A DNA stretch of 5,719 bases, taken from the NCBI GenBank assembly GCA_903879765.1, contig CAIRMS010000017.1, forward strand, positions 1 to 5,719. The letters run 5' to 3'. Below the pieces are notes generated by a model, which was not told where the DNA came from, did no database searches, and saw only the letters and a program-made list of their open reading frames with translations. Positions 1 through 5,719 of the stretch are shown piece by piece. Position numbers and translations under genes: made by a program. Positions within the stretch are counted from its first letter, which is position 1; each line of letters starts with the position of its first letter. Source of the stretch: an uncultured Flavobacteriales bacterium. GTDB taxonomy: Bacteria; Bacteroidota; Bacteroidia; Flavobacteriales_D; Crocinitomicaceae.

Positions 1-2548
1 AGCGAATTTTCCTGAGGTCAAAAAAGTTGTCGGAAAAATTGGAACTGCGGAAATCCCAACAGATCCAATGCCAATGGAAGCTTGTGATTTAATGATCATT
101 TTGAAAGATAAAGAAGAATGGACCTCTGCCTCAACGAAAGAAGAACTCGCGGAGAAAATGCAGGCGAAATTAGAAGAGCGTTTGCCAAACGTATCTTTTG
201 GATTTCAACAACCCATTCAGATGCGCTTCAATGAGTTGATGACCGGAGCTAAACAAGATGTGGTTGTGAAAATCTACGGTGAGGACTTTGAGAAATTAGC
301 AAGTTATTCAAAACAAATAGGATCAATAGCATCCAAAATAAAAGGTGTGCAAGATGTTTATGTGGAGGAAATGAGTGGTTTGCCGCAAATGATTGTTAAA
401 TATGATCGTGAAGCCTTGGCTCGGTATAATGTTTCTTTGGATGAAGTAAATCGAGTAGTCAATTTAGGTTTCGCCGGACAAGCTTCTGGATTTGTGTTTG
501 AAGGAGAAAAACGTTTCGACCTTGTTGTGAAACTGAAACCCGAATTCAGGGATAACCTTACAGACCTTAGTCAATTATTTGTGAGCAATGAAAACGGAGA
601 GGAAATCCCCATTTCGGAATTGGCGCAAATTTCGATCAAAAATGGTCCAAATCAAATTCAACGAGATGATGCCAAACGAAGAATCCTTGTTGGATTCAAC
701 GTGCGCGGTAGAGATGTAGAAAGTATCGTGAAAGAATTGGAAGGTGAAATGAAATCGAAAGTAAAATTTGACACAGGATACTTTCCGAAAATCGGTGGAA
801 CCTTCGAGAACTTAATTCATGCGCGAGACCGACTGCTTATTGCCGTTCCTGTTTCTTTGTTACTCATTTTCTTCTTGTTGTATCTGACTTTCCAGTCATT
901 AAAACATGCGGCATTAATCTTCTCCGCCATTCCACTTGCTGCGATCGGTGGAATTTATGCCTTGTATTTTAGAGACATGCCATTTTCGATTTCAGCTGGA
1001 GTTGGTTTCATTGCTTTATTCGGAGTTGCTGTTTTAAATGGGATTGTACTCATAGCTGAGTTTAATACGCTGAGAAAAAGTGGAATGCCAATCATGTTAG
1101 TAGTGATCCGTGGGACAGCTTCTCGATTGCGTCCCGTTTTGTTGACCGCTGCGGTAGCTTCACTTGGATTTCTTCCGATGGCACTTTCTCATGGAAGTGG
1201 GGCAGAAGTTCAGAAACCATTGGCAACAGTTGTGATTGGTGGACTCATCAGTGCAACGCTCTTGACCTTGTTTATTTTACCAATTTTATATTTGTTATTT
1301 GAAAAACCAATGAAACGATTCAAAGTGAAAAACCTTAGTTTGATGCTCCTTTTCCTATTCGGAATGACGCATGTGTTTTCTCAAAACATTTTGAATTATC
1401 AAAAAGCATATGAAGTAATGCTTAGTCAAAATGGACAAATTGCAGCGTCAAAGTTGGAGCAGAACAAACAAGAGTTAATGGGAAAATCTAACAGCGGTAT
1501 TCCATCCACCACAATCAATGGAATGATGGGACAATATAATTCCTATTATAAAAAGGATAATAACATCACCATCAATCAAACCATTCCTTTTCCAACGTCA
1601 TTCAAAGAAGAAAAGAATTTGGGAGTGGAGAAAGGAAAATTGTCTCAAATTGAATCCGAGTTATTGATTCGTGATTTAGCTCAGAAATTAGCGCTAGCCT
1701 TCGATCAATATGGATTTATTCAAGCTGAAATTTATTACTTAAAAAGTTTGGATAGCTCCTTCAATATGTTGGAACAAAAATCGAAAATCAGGTTCGAACT
1801 TCAAGACATTAGCCGCTTGGATTATTCCTTAATTCAAACCAAGCGCATGAGGCTTTCAAATGATATTTCACTACTTGAATCGGACCTTTTAGGTGAAAAA
1901 AGAAAAATTGCTTCCTTGTTGAAGTTGGATGAAAATTCCTTTGAAATCGAACATTCTGAGTATCAAAAGGAACGGAATATCTTCCAATCTGGAGTAACAG
2001 AGAATCACCCCTTAATGCTATGGTACAAACAAAATGAAGGAATTTATTTACAAGAAAAGAAAGTGAATTTAGCACATCAATTGCCAGAAATCAATCTTGG
2101 TTATTTTAATCAAACCTTGGTTGGGATTCAGAACGTGAATGGAGTGGATACGAAATTTACACAGACAAATCGTTTTCAAGGGTACATGGTCGGCGCCAAT
2201 GTTCCAATATTCTGGGGAGCATATAAAAATCGAAATGAAGCAAGTGCTCTTTCCCTACAACAAAACAATCTAGAAAAAGAGCAAACGACTCAAGCCATGC
2301 AGCGAGAAATTTCGCAGTTAATGGATCGCCTAAATTTATTATCAAACAGCATTGATAAACTAGGTAGTCAATTATCGAATGAATTGCGATTTTTGACAGA
2401 AGATGCCAAAGCGAAATTCGAAGTGGGGGAGATTTCATTCATTGAATTTCTTCAAATCCAACAGCAACGCAGTGAATTGGAACTTTCATATTTGCACTTA
2501 ATGAATGAATTTAATCAAACCAGCATCCAATTAAATTGGTACCGCTAG
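1..2548 (+). CDS. CzcA/CusA-type heavy-metal RND efflux pump fused to a TolC/CzcC-like outer-membrane factor (5' partial)
   Basis: Inner-membrane proton-driven pump exporting metal cations, fused to an outer-membrane channel domain. The frame is open from base 2, and GTAEIPTDPMP before the first ATG (68) is pump sequence, so the gene begins left of the window. Visible, numbering from that ATG: the second periplasmic (porter) loop to about residue 250; five membrane helices at about 256-276, 281-301, 306-331, 353-374 and 386-411, with the CzcA-like strings GVAVLNGIVLIAEF and GAEVQKPLATVVIGG; a signal-peptide-like segment at 415-439; then about 387 residues of OEP/TolC type with long coiled coils and a second-half beta signature (RFQGYMVGANVPIFWGAYKNR). 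Such fusions are known in Bacteroidota, where from memory the full protein exceeds 1,400 residues. The methionines used by CusA for Cu/Ag seem absent, so a divalent ion (Zn, Co, Cd or Ni) is more likely, but the substrate is not proven. First gene of the efflux unit. Confidence 0.93.
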   Translation, partial: ANFPEVKKVVGKIGTAEIPTDPMPMEACDLMIILKDKEEWTSASTKEELAEKMQAKLEERLPNVSFGFQQPIQMRFNELMTGAKQDVVVKIYGEDFEKLASYSKQIGSIASKIKGVQDVYVEEMSGLPQMIVKYDREALARYNVSLDEVNRVVNLGFAGQASGFVFEGEKRFDLVVKLKPEFRDNLTDLSQLFVSNENGEEIPISELAQISIKNGPNQIQRDDAKRRILVGFNVRGRDVESIVKELEGEMKSKVKFDTGYFPKIGGTFENLIHARDRLLIAVPVSLLLIFFLLYLTFQSLKHAALIFSAIPLAAIGGIYALYFRDMPFSISAGVGFIALFGVAVLNGIVLIAEFNTLRKSGMPIMLVVIRGTASRLRPVLLTAAVASLGFLPMALSHGSGAEVQKPLATVVIGGLISATLLTLFILPILYLLFEKPMKRFKVKNLSLMLLFLFGMTHVFSQNILNYQKAYEVMLSQNGQIAASKLEQNKQELMGKSNSGIPSTTINGMMGQYNSYYKKDNNITINQTIPFPTSFKEEKNLGVEKGKLSQIESELLIRDLAQKLALAFDQYGFIQAEIYYLKSLDSSFNMLEQKSKIRFELQDISRLDYSLIQTKRMRLSNDISLLESDLLGEKRKIASLLKLDENSFEIEHSEYQKERNIFQSGVTENHPLMLWYKQNEGIYLQEKKVNLAHQLPEINLGYFNQTLVGIQNVNGVDTKFTQTNRFQGYMVGANVPIFWGAYKNRNEASALSLQQNNLEKEQTTQAMQREISQLMDRLNLLSNSIDKLGSQLSNELRFLTEDAKAKFEVGEISFIEFLQIQQQRSELELSYLHLMNEFNQTSIQLNWYR
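1310..1384 (+). other. Embedded signal peptide at the pump/outer-membrane-factor junction, with possible internal ATG start
   Basis: Immediately after the last pump helix (ends about 1300), the fused frame reads a perfect exported-protein leader: ATG at 1310, basic MKRFKVK, hydrophobic core LMLLFLFGM, then HVFSQ before mature-looking NILNY. An FSQ/FAQ ending is a common signal peptidase I site in Flavobacteria (general knowledge). The bases before the ATG (gaaaaacca) are A-rich, as is usual for starts in this phylum, but there is no Shine-Dalgarno motif. The segment could act as a 13th membrane helix, as a cleavage site that frees the channel domain, or as an internal translation start. Sequence alone cannot separate these. 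Confidence 0.6.
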
Positions 2549-2561
2549 AAAATAAAAGATT

Positions 2562-3710
2562 ATGAAAAAATCAATTTCTTTCCAACTCTTCACAATGCTA
2601 ATCGTCCTAGTCACGATGATGTCTTGTTCAAGTAAAAGTTCTGAAGACACCCAAAGCGAAAAAGCAGCGCCAAAAAGTAGTTTGTTAACGTTAACAGCGA
2701 AACAGGTGTCTTCCCTTGGAATTAAAAGTAGTAGCTTAACGAAGTCACTCATGGGCATGAGCATTTTTGCTAATGGAATGATCGATGTTCCACCACAAAA
2801 TAAATCGTTTATCTCTGTTCCATTTGGTGGATATATCCGTGACATTAAGGTGCTTGATGGAATGCGTGTTTCGAAAGGACAAGTATTACTCGTTGTTGAA
2901 CATCCGGAAATCATCCAATTGCAACAAGATTACTTGGAAGTGCAAGGAAATATGGAGTATTTGAAAGCAGAAATGGATCGTCAAAAAGCATTATTAGACA
3001 AAGAGGCGGGAAGCGCAAAAAACTACCAATTGGCTAAAAGTAACTGGCAAGTAGCACAAGCAAAACTTTCAGGTCTCAGTGTGAAATTGGAGATGGCGAA
3101 TGTCAATGTAGTTAGTTTGAAAAATGGAGTCATTCAACGCGAACAACGAATCAAATCACCCTTTTCAGGTGTGGTGACGAAAGTGAACACCAACGTTGGT
3201 TCTTTTGCAGACCCAAAGGATAATTTGTTAGAAGTTATAGATTTACAGCATGCACATGCGGAATTAACCGTTTACGAGAAGTATTTGCGTTTACTAAAGT
3301 TAAATCAGATGGTTAGTTTAAATTTTGTAGACTCTGACGAAAAAACAACGGCAAAGGTCTTTTTAATTGGTCGGGAAATCGGTGTAGATCGCACAGTGAA
3401 AGTACATTGCCATTTTGATAAACTTCCAAAAGAAATCGTTCCTGGTTCGTATTTGAAGGCGGAAATTAACGTGGACGAAATGGAACATTTTGTTGTGCCA
3501 ACAGACGCCATTGTGAATTTTGGAGGAAAGGATATGCTCTATGTGACTTCCGACAATCGTCACTTTCTCCCTGTCGAAATTGAAGTACTATATACTCAGG
3601 GAGACCAAACTGCAATTCAAGCTATCAATGAATTAGATTTTTTAAACCGTAAATATGTAAGCAAAGGAGCTTACGAGTTATTATCCACACAAAATAAAGA
3701 AGATGAATAA
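2562..3710 (+). CDS. Periplasmic adaptor (membrane-fusion protein) of a CzcB/CusB-type heavy-metal RND efflux system, predicted lipoprotein
   Basis: This 382-residue HlyD/MFP-family adaptor links the RND pump to the outer-membrane channel. Residues 1-21 are a lipoprotein signal (MKKSISFQLF, hydrophobic core, MMSC), so Cys22 is probably lipidated; a Ser/Lys/Glu-rich linker follows. The first barrel-sandwich (lipoyl-like) half is at about 82-115 (FISVPFGGYIRDIKVLDGMRVSKGQ), an alpha-helical hairpin at about 115-195, and the second lipoyl half at about 196-226 (RIKSPFSGVVTKVNTNVGSF). The beta-barrel at about 228-304 includes GVDRTVKVHCHF and PGSYLKAEI, and the membrane-proximal domain (VVPTDAIV onward) runs from about 310. 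The length is normal for the family. The start lies 13 bases after the pump stop, behind an A-rich spacer with no clear Shine-Dalgarno, which indicates one transcript. The family assignment is firm; the metal carried is inferred only from the partner pump. Confidence 0.93.
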   Translation: MKKSISFQLFTMLIVLVTMMSCSSKSSEDTQSEKAAPKSSLLTLTAKQVSSLGIKSSSLTKSLMGMSIFANGMIDVPPQNKSFISVPFGGYIRDIKVLDGMRVSKGQVLLVVEHPEIIQLQQDYLEVQGNMEYLKAEMDRQKALLDKEAGSAKNYQLAKSNWQVAQAKLSGLSVKLEMANVNVVSLKNGVIQREQRIKSPFSGVVTKVNTNVGSFADPKDNLLEVIDLQHAHAELTVYEKYLRLLKLNQMVSLNFVDSDEKTTAKVFLIGREIGVDRTVKVHCHFDKLPKEIVPGSYLKAEINVDEMEHFVVPTDAIVNFGGKDMLYVTSDNRHFLPVEIEVLYTQGDQTAIQAINELDFLNRKYVSKGAYELLSTQNKEDE

Positions 3711-4182
3711 GATGAAAAAAATAAATGCATTTCTAGGTTTAACATTCCTTGCTTCAACAGTGGCATTAAGTTTGAATTCGTGTAAAGGTACGTTTGCATG
3801 TCACGATGATAACATCAGTGCAGCCGGTGCAGATGAAAGTCACAACATGGGTCAAAATTGCATGCAGTGTCATCAAGCGAAAGGTGAGGGAGAAGGATGC
3901 TTTATCGCAGCTGGAACAGTTTATGGTATGGATATGACGACAACTGTTTCAAGTGGAAAGGTAGATTTCTACACTGGTCCGAATGAAACAGGAACGCTGA
4001 AACAAACGATCATGATTGATGGAAAAGGGAATTTTTATACGACAGCTGATTTTAGTCCGGTTGGACTTTATCCAGTTGTGACTGGTCCTACAGGAAATAA
4101 AAAAGAAATGGGATCGGCACTTACGTCAGGAGCATGTAATTCATGTCACGGAAGTTCGACAGATAAATTATGGGTTGACTAA
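3703..4182 (+). CDS. Small predicted lipoprotein with two CXXCH haem-binding motifs (putative diheme c-type protein)
   Basis: This 159-residue exported protein has no function I can name. It has a basic N-terminus, a hydrophobic core and a good lipobox (LNSC, Cys27), so it is probably membrane-anchored outside the cytoplasm. Two c-haem motifs flank the mature domain: CMQCH (residues 53-57) and CNSCH (145-149). Between them is AAGTVYG (69-75), then a beta-rich stretch of roughly 80-130 (VDFYTG, GTLKQTIMIDGKGNFYTT) resembling a small Ig-like or carboxypeptidase-regulatory-like sandwich. Met-Gly precedes both motifs (HNMGQN and KEMGSA), a candidate source of axial ligands; Cys33 and Cys66 might form a disulfide. 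I recall similar GQ-C-CH ... AGTVY ... CNSCH proteins in other bacteria as uncharacterised. The start at 3703 overlaps the adaptor gene by 8 bases; the ATG at 3712, with AAAGAAG nine bases upstream, is equally plausible. Overlap implies co-expression with the efflux genes. Haem attachment is inferred. Confidence 0.82.
   Translation: MNKMKKINAFLGLTFLASTVALSLNSCKGTFACHDDNISAAGADESHNMGQNCMQCHQAKGEGEGCFIAAGTVYGMDMTTTVSSGKVDFYTGPNETGTLKQTIMIDGKGNFYTTADFSPVGLYPVVTGPTGNKKEMGSALTSGACNSCHGSSTDKLWVD
3859..3873 (+). other. First CXXCH motif (CMQCH) of the small lipoprotein
   Basis: The codons tgc atg cag tgt cat give the classic covalent haem c attachment signature in a protein predicted to be exported, where cytochrome c maturation occurs. 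It is preceded by SHNMGQN, which supplies His47 and Met49 as possible axial ligands. Haem binding is predicted, not shown. Confidence 0.7.
4135..4149 (+). other. Second CXXCH motif (CNSCH) of the small lipoprotein
   Basis: The codons tgt aat tca tgt cac lie 10 codons before the stop. The preceding KEMGSALTSGA carries Met136, echoing the Met-Gly before the first motif. The position at the extreme C-terminus means the two motifs enclose the beta-rich domain. Confidence 0.68.
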
Positions 4183-4596
4183 CGCTTTCCTGCGTTCAAC
4201 TTCAGCAATAAAGAGCTCCTCGTTTTCAGGTGAAATGAGGAGCTCTTCGTATGTGCCGTAATGCATAATTAAACACCTCCAAGCAGTACTCATTTTTATT
4301 CCGGCATAGAATCCATTTGACTTTTCGAATCTACGGATCGATGAAATGGGAATTCTTTTCTTAAAGAAGTACATGGTTTGACACACCAATGTTTCATTAT
4401 CAATAAAGGTGTAGAACGTACTCCTTACAATTAGGTAAAAGAGGATGCCAAGAAATAGCCAGAAAGATCCAAAAAGATAAAGTGGAAAAAAGTCATTTTC
4501 TTGCTGATAAATCAATAACCAGATTCCACCATATGGAATGAGCATCGCAAGCCAAACATAAAATGTGAATGGATCCCGCTTTCCATTGAAGCGCAT
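4168..4596 (-). CDS. Small two-helix membrane protein with bacterial PH-like domain (bPH_4/DUF1200 type)
   Basis: This 142-residue protein has no known reaction; PH-like domains of this type are mostly uncharacterised. Two membrane helices are visible at about 12-30 (FYVWLAMLIPYGGIWLLIY) and 38-57 (PLYLFGSFWLFLGILFYLIV), followed by a cytoplasmic-type bPH_4 domain at about 58-135 with the family pattern IPISSIRRFEKS (82-93) and YGTYEELLISPENEELFI. The ATG at 4596 is chosen because it lies two bases after the glyA stop (TAAACATG), the usual geometry of translational coupling. A TTG nine bases upstream would overlap glyA and adds only MVN. The 3' end overlaps the convergent small lipoprotein gene by 15 bp. 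It is probably co-transcribed with glyA, but a functional link to one-carbon metabolism is not evident. Domain call moderately sure, from pattern recognition. Confidence 0.8.
   Translation of the reverse strand: MRFNGKRDPFTFYVWLAMLIPYGGIWLLIYQQENDFFPLYLFGSFWLFLGILFYLIVRSTFYTFIDNETLVCQTMYFFKKRIPISSIRRFEKSNGFYAGIKMSTAWRCLIMHYGTYEELLISPENEELFIAEVERRKALVNP
4211..4247. repeat. Perfect 11-bp inverted repeat forming a strong hairpin near the convergent gene junction
   Basis: Arms AAGAGCTCCTC (4211-4221) and GAGGAGCTCTT (4237-4247) are exact reverse complements. The inner bases add a G-U, three A-U and a further U-G pair, leaving a five-base loop (4227-4231), about 16 pairs in total. It starts 28 bases after the stop of the + strand lipoprotein gene and lies within the C-terminal coding part of the - strand PH-like gene, where it encodes the similar peptides EELL and EELF. 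Neither side is followed by a T-run, so it is not a classic intrinsic terminator; it might still act as a 3'-end stabiliser or weak bidirectional terminator. Confidence 0.6.
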
Positions 4597-4598
4597 GT

Positions 4599-5719
4599 TT
4601 ACCAAGCGAAAAGTGGACGATGTGACATCAACTCATTCACTTCTTTTCTTACCTGTGCAATCGCGTTTGCATCGTTGCGATTCATCAAGGCACGGTCGAT
4701 AAGCGAAACAATCAATTTGATTTCATCTTCTTTCACACCACGTGTCGTAATTGCCGGTGTTCCAATTCGAATTCCTGAAGTAACGAATGGCGATTCCGTA
4801 TCGTATGGAACCATGTTTTTGTTCACCGTAATATCTGCAACAACTAATGCATTTTCTGCATCCTTTCCAGTGATTCCTTTCGAACGTAAATCAACCAACA
4901 TGCTGTGGTTGTCTGTTCCGCCAGAAATTATGGTGTAATCCAAATTCATCAATTCTTGTGCGAAAACTGCAGCGTTTTTTTGAACTTGTTTCATGTATGT
5001 CGTGTAGGACGGATCCAATGCTTCACCAAAGGCAACTGCTTTTGCGGCAATAACGTGCTCCAATGGTCCACCTTGGATTCCTGGGAAAACAGCTGCATCA
5101 AGTAATGCGCCCATCGAACGAAGGTTTCCGTTGTTCCATTTAATCCCAAATGGATTCTCAAAATTGTGACGCATCATAATGATTCCACCGCGAGGTCCAC
5201 GAAGCGTTTTGTGTGTGGTTGAAGTCACAATGTGACAATGGTCAAGTGGATCGTTCAATAATTTAGCGGCAATCATTCCAGCTGGATGTGAAATATCCGC
5301 CAAAACCAAGGCTCCAATTTCATCCGCAACTTTACGAATGCGTGCGTAGTCCCAATCACGAGCGTATGCCGAAGCTCCACAGATAATCATTTTTGGTTTC
5401 TCACGGCGAGCCGTTTCTTCCATCAGTTCATAATCAACCGTTCCCGTTTCCTTTGTGACTCCATAGAAAAATGGCGTATATAATTTTCCGGAAAAGTTAA
5501 CAGGAGAACCATGTGTTAAGTGTCCACCATGTGATAAATCGAAACCTAGAATTTTATCTCCAGGATTTAAGCACGCAAGAAATACAGCAGCGTTTGCTTG
5601 TGCTCCAGAGTGAGGTTGAACATTTGCCCAAGTTGCACCGAAAAGTTGACAAAGGCGATCAATCGCTAATTGTTCCACTTTATCAACGACTTCACAACCA
5701 CCGTAATAACGTTTGCCAG
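4599..5719 (-). CDS. glyA: Serine hydroxymethyltransferase (5' partial)
   Basis: This cytoplasmic PLP enzyme interconverts serine plus tetrahydrofolate with glycine plus 5,10-methylene-tetrahydrofolate, the main source of one-carbon units. About 372 C-terminal residues are present; roughly 50 N-terminal residues lie beyond the right edge. Reading inward from the edge, GKRYYGGCEVVDKVE is the conserved SHMT start of the PLP domain, so the frame continues outside the window and the GTG at 5678 is an internal valine. Also visible are VQPHSGAQAN, DLSHGGHLTHG, ADISHPAGMIA, the cofactor-binding lysine in STTHKTLRGPRGG (Lys codon 5208-5210), GIQGGPLEH and the C-terminal GIRIGTPAITTRG. The stretch between the PLP lysine and GIQGGPLEH has the form I associate with Bacteroidota enzymes. 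All recognisable catalytic motifs in the visible part are intact. The PH-like membrane gene follows two bases after the stop. Confidence 0.97.
   Translation of the reverse strand, partial: GKRYYGGCEVVDKVEQLAIDRLCQLFGATWANVQPHSGAQANAAVFLACLNPGDKILGFDLSHGGHLTHGSPVNFSGKLYTPFFYGVTKETGTVDYELMEETARREKPKMIICGASAYARDWDYARIRKVADEIGALVLADISHPAGMIAAKLLNDPLDHCHIVTSTTHKTLRGPRGGIIMMRHNFENPFGIKWNNGNLRSMGALLDAAVFPGIQGGPLEHVIAAKAVAFGEALDPSYTTYMKQVQKNAAVFAQELMNLDYTIISGGTDNHSMLVDLRSKGITGKDAENALVVADITVNKNMVPYDTESPFVTSGIRIGTPAITTRGVKEDEIKLIVSLIDRALMNRNDANAIAQVRKEVNELMSHRPLFAW

Noticed and set aside
68..70. ATG at 68 as the start of the efflux pump gene
   Set aside because: The frame is open to the left edge, and the residues before this Met (GTAEIPTDP) are conserved RND pump sequence, so the gene starts upstream of the window.
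2549..2561. Possible promoter or terminator between the pump and adaptor genes
   Set aside because: Only 13 A-rich bases are present, with no hairpin and no room for a Bacteroidota promoter; it is simply an intra-operon spacer.
2683..2696. Perfect 14-bp palindrome TGTTAACGTTAACA inside the adaptor gene
   Set aside because: It encodes ordinary linker residues, stands alone in the middle of a coding region and is too AT-rich and short to support an operator call; probably chance.
1809..2914. Open frames on the - strand at 1809-2075, 2157-2438 and 2531-2914
   Set aside because: They lie wholly or mostly opposite well-supported genes of the efflux unit and show no recognisable domain or start context.
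3396..3416. VHCHF in the adaptor as a special metal-binding site
   Set aside because: It sits in the normal RTVKV beta-barrel strand, and I recall similar strings in other Bacteroidota CzcB-type adaptors, so it is not distinctive here.
4603..4605. TTG at 4605 as the start of the PH-like gene
   Set aside because: The ATG at 4596 fits better: it sits two bases after the glyA stop, and the TTG start would add only three unremarkable residues.
4675..5105. Open frames on the + strand at 4675-4938 and 4905-5105
   Set aside because: They are antisense to conserved glyA coding sequence and have no recognisable protein features.
5676..5678. GTG at 5678 as the glyA start
   Set aside because: The frame continues to the right edge with the conserved SHMT sequence GKRYYGGCEVVD; this GTG is an internal valine.

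Overview
The window looks like chromosomal DNA from a member of the Bacteroidota, most likely Flavobacteriales. The evidence is AT-rich coding, A-rich translation starts without clear Shine-Dalgarno sites, a heavy-metal RND pump fused to a TolC-type outer-membrane protein, a lipoprotein adaptor, and a GlyA with the Bacteroidota-style run around LLDAAVFPGIQGGPLEHVIAAKAV. The exact genus cannot be read from the sequence.

Left part (1-4182, + strand): a tightly packed three-gene unit. The first gene is the 3' part of a CzcA/CusA-type RND pump (open from the left edge) whose reading frame continues, without a stop, into an outer-membrane-factor (TolC/CzcC-like) domain. Thirteen bases later comes the membrane-fusion adaptor (CzcB/CusB type), a predicted lipoprotein. 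Overlapping its end is a small predicted lipoprotein with two CXXCH motifs, probably a c-type diheme protein of unrecognised function. The first two genes together supply all three parts of a trans-envelope metal efflux machine: inner-membrane pump, periplasmic adaptor and outer-membrane channel. The third is an unusual passenger.

Right part (4168-5719, - strand): glyA (serine hydroxymethyltransferase, its 5' end cut by the right edge) followed, two bases after its stop, by a small two-helix membrane protein with a bacterial PH-like domain (bPH_4/DUF1200 type). This pair converges on the efflux unit, and the two stop regions overlap by 15 bp. A perfect 11-bp inverted repeat, extendable to about 16 pairs with wobbles, lies just inside the PH-like gene near this junction.

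No intergenic stretch is longer than 13 bases, so no promoter, riboswitch, tRNA, rRNA, CRISPR or insertion sequence is visible; promoters for both units must lie outside the window. The most interesting points are the complete signal peptide, with its own ATG, buried at the pump/channel fusion joint, and the putative diheme lipoprotein at the end of a metal-efflux operon.
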